Assembly (NCBI GenBank): GCA_021788565.1
Contig: JAJYKO010000369.1
Location: 1 to 6,112 of the forward strand
Direction of reading: 5' to 3'
Length of the DNA: 6,112 nucleotides
Source: Chloroflexota bacterium
Lineage (GTDB): Bacteria; Chloroflexota; UBA6077
Shown here: in pieces, positions 5,824-6,112 of the stretch
Position numbering within the stretch: position 1 is the stretch's first letter
Layout of the letters: every line of letters starts with the position of its first letter
Notes under the pieces: model-generated
What the model was told of the DNA's origin: nothing
Seen by the model: the letters and a program-made list of their open reading frames with translations, nothing else
Database searches by the model: none
Made by a program: the position numbers and the translations under genes

Positions 5824-6034
5824 AAGCCCTCTCTTTCCGCGCGAGCCGACGGTGTCGGTTGCGATGGCACGACATCGAGTTGAGGAACAGGCTCGCTAGT
5901 CACGTCCATCACATCATCTGCAGCACAGAGAGTGCCTGAACCGGAGCCGTCACTTCTGTATGCGCCCCATGCTCTTACGCACGCCACTTCGAGTGTACTA
6001 CACACGACCGCATCGCTCCAGGGAGAACAGTCGA
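5824..6034. other. Gene-free region upstream of kdpD
   Basis: These roughly 210 bases lie between a minus-strand terminator and the kdpD start and should contain the kdpDE promoter. I see no convincing -35/-10 pair; a TACACT hexamer on the minus strand near 5995-6000 is the best -10 candidate but lacks a good partner. A minus-strand frame here (5820-6077) overlaps the kdpD start by three bases, yet its translation looks random and it begins in the terminator stem. Confidence 0.5.
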
Positions 6035-6070
6035 CAACAAAAAGCGGGGTGCAACTCATCATCGCACCCC
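6035..6070 (-). terminator. Rho-independent terminator of an upstream minus-strand gene
   Basis: Read on the minus strand, GGGGTGC (6070-6064) and GCACCCC (6052-6046) form a perfect 7-base GC-rich stem with an 11-base loop. This is followed by GCTTTTTGTTG. The T-run is only on the minus-strand side, so it ends transcription arriving from beyond the right edge. It implies that kdpD starts its own transcription unit. Confidence 0.75.
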
Positions 6071-6112
6071 ACGCCACTGATATTCGAGCTGATGGCTTAC
6101 GGCTACCTCACC

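Noticed and set aside
5820..6077. Minus-strand frame of 85 residues overlapping the kdpD start by GTGA
   Set aside because: The overlap looked like coupling, but the frame starts within the terminator hairpin, the sequence is compositionally random with no domain, and it does not resemble the missing KdpD N-terminus.

Overview
This window is the regulatory end of a bacterial high-affinity potassium-uptake (Kdp) locus. Most of it lies on the minus strand. The DNA is GC-rich, with GTG starts, clear Shine-Dalgarno sequences and tightly packed genes, so the host is a GC-rich bacterium. The phylum cannot be fixed from the sequence; an early-branching group such as Chloroflexota or Acidobacteriota is only a guess.

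Reading the minus strand from right to left. At 6035-6070 a hairpin plus T-run ends a transcription unit lying beyond the right edge. Then come kdpD (5823-4222), a short sensor kinase without the usual large N-terminal KdpD/USP region, and kdpE (4214-3507), its OmpR-type response regulator. A plus-strand toxin-antitoxin pair follows (2824-3494: a Phd/YefM-type antitoxin and a PIN-domain VapC-like toxin), sitting between the regulators and the transporter genes. The second minus-strand cluster starts near 2538 and runs off the left edge: a CheY-like single-domain response regulator, a 31-residue membrane microprotein, kdpF (29 residues), an unrecognised 99-residue soluble protein, and kdpA (519 residues visible, C-terminus cut by the window edge). 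kdpB and kdpC would be expected to the left of position 1.

How it fits together: from what is known of the family, KdpD senses low potassium or osmotic stress and phosphorylates KdpE, which activates the kdp transporter operon. KdpA is the potassium-selective channel-like subunit of the P-type ATPase and KdpF is a small stabilising membrane subunit. The unusual parts are three extra small genes in the transporter operon (the receiver protein, the 31-residue microprotein and the 99-residue protein), the shortened KdpD, and the VapBC-type module between the two kdp clusters. The roughly 285 bases between the antitoxin and the receiver gene hold several inverted and direct repeats that look like operators for both directions.
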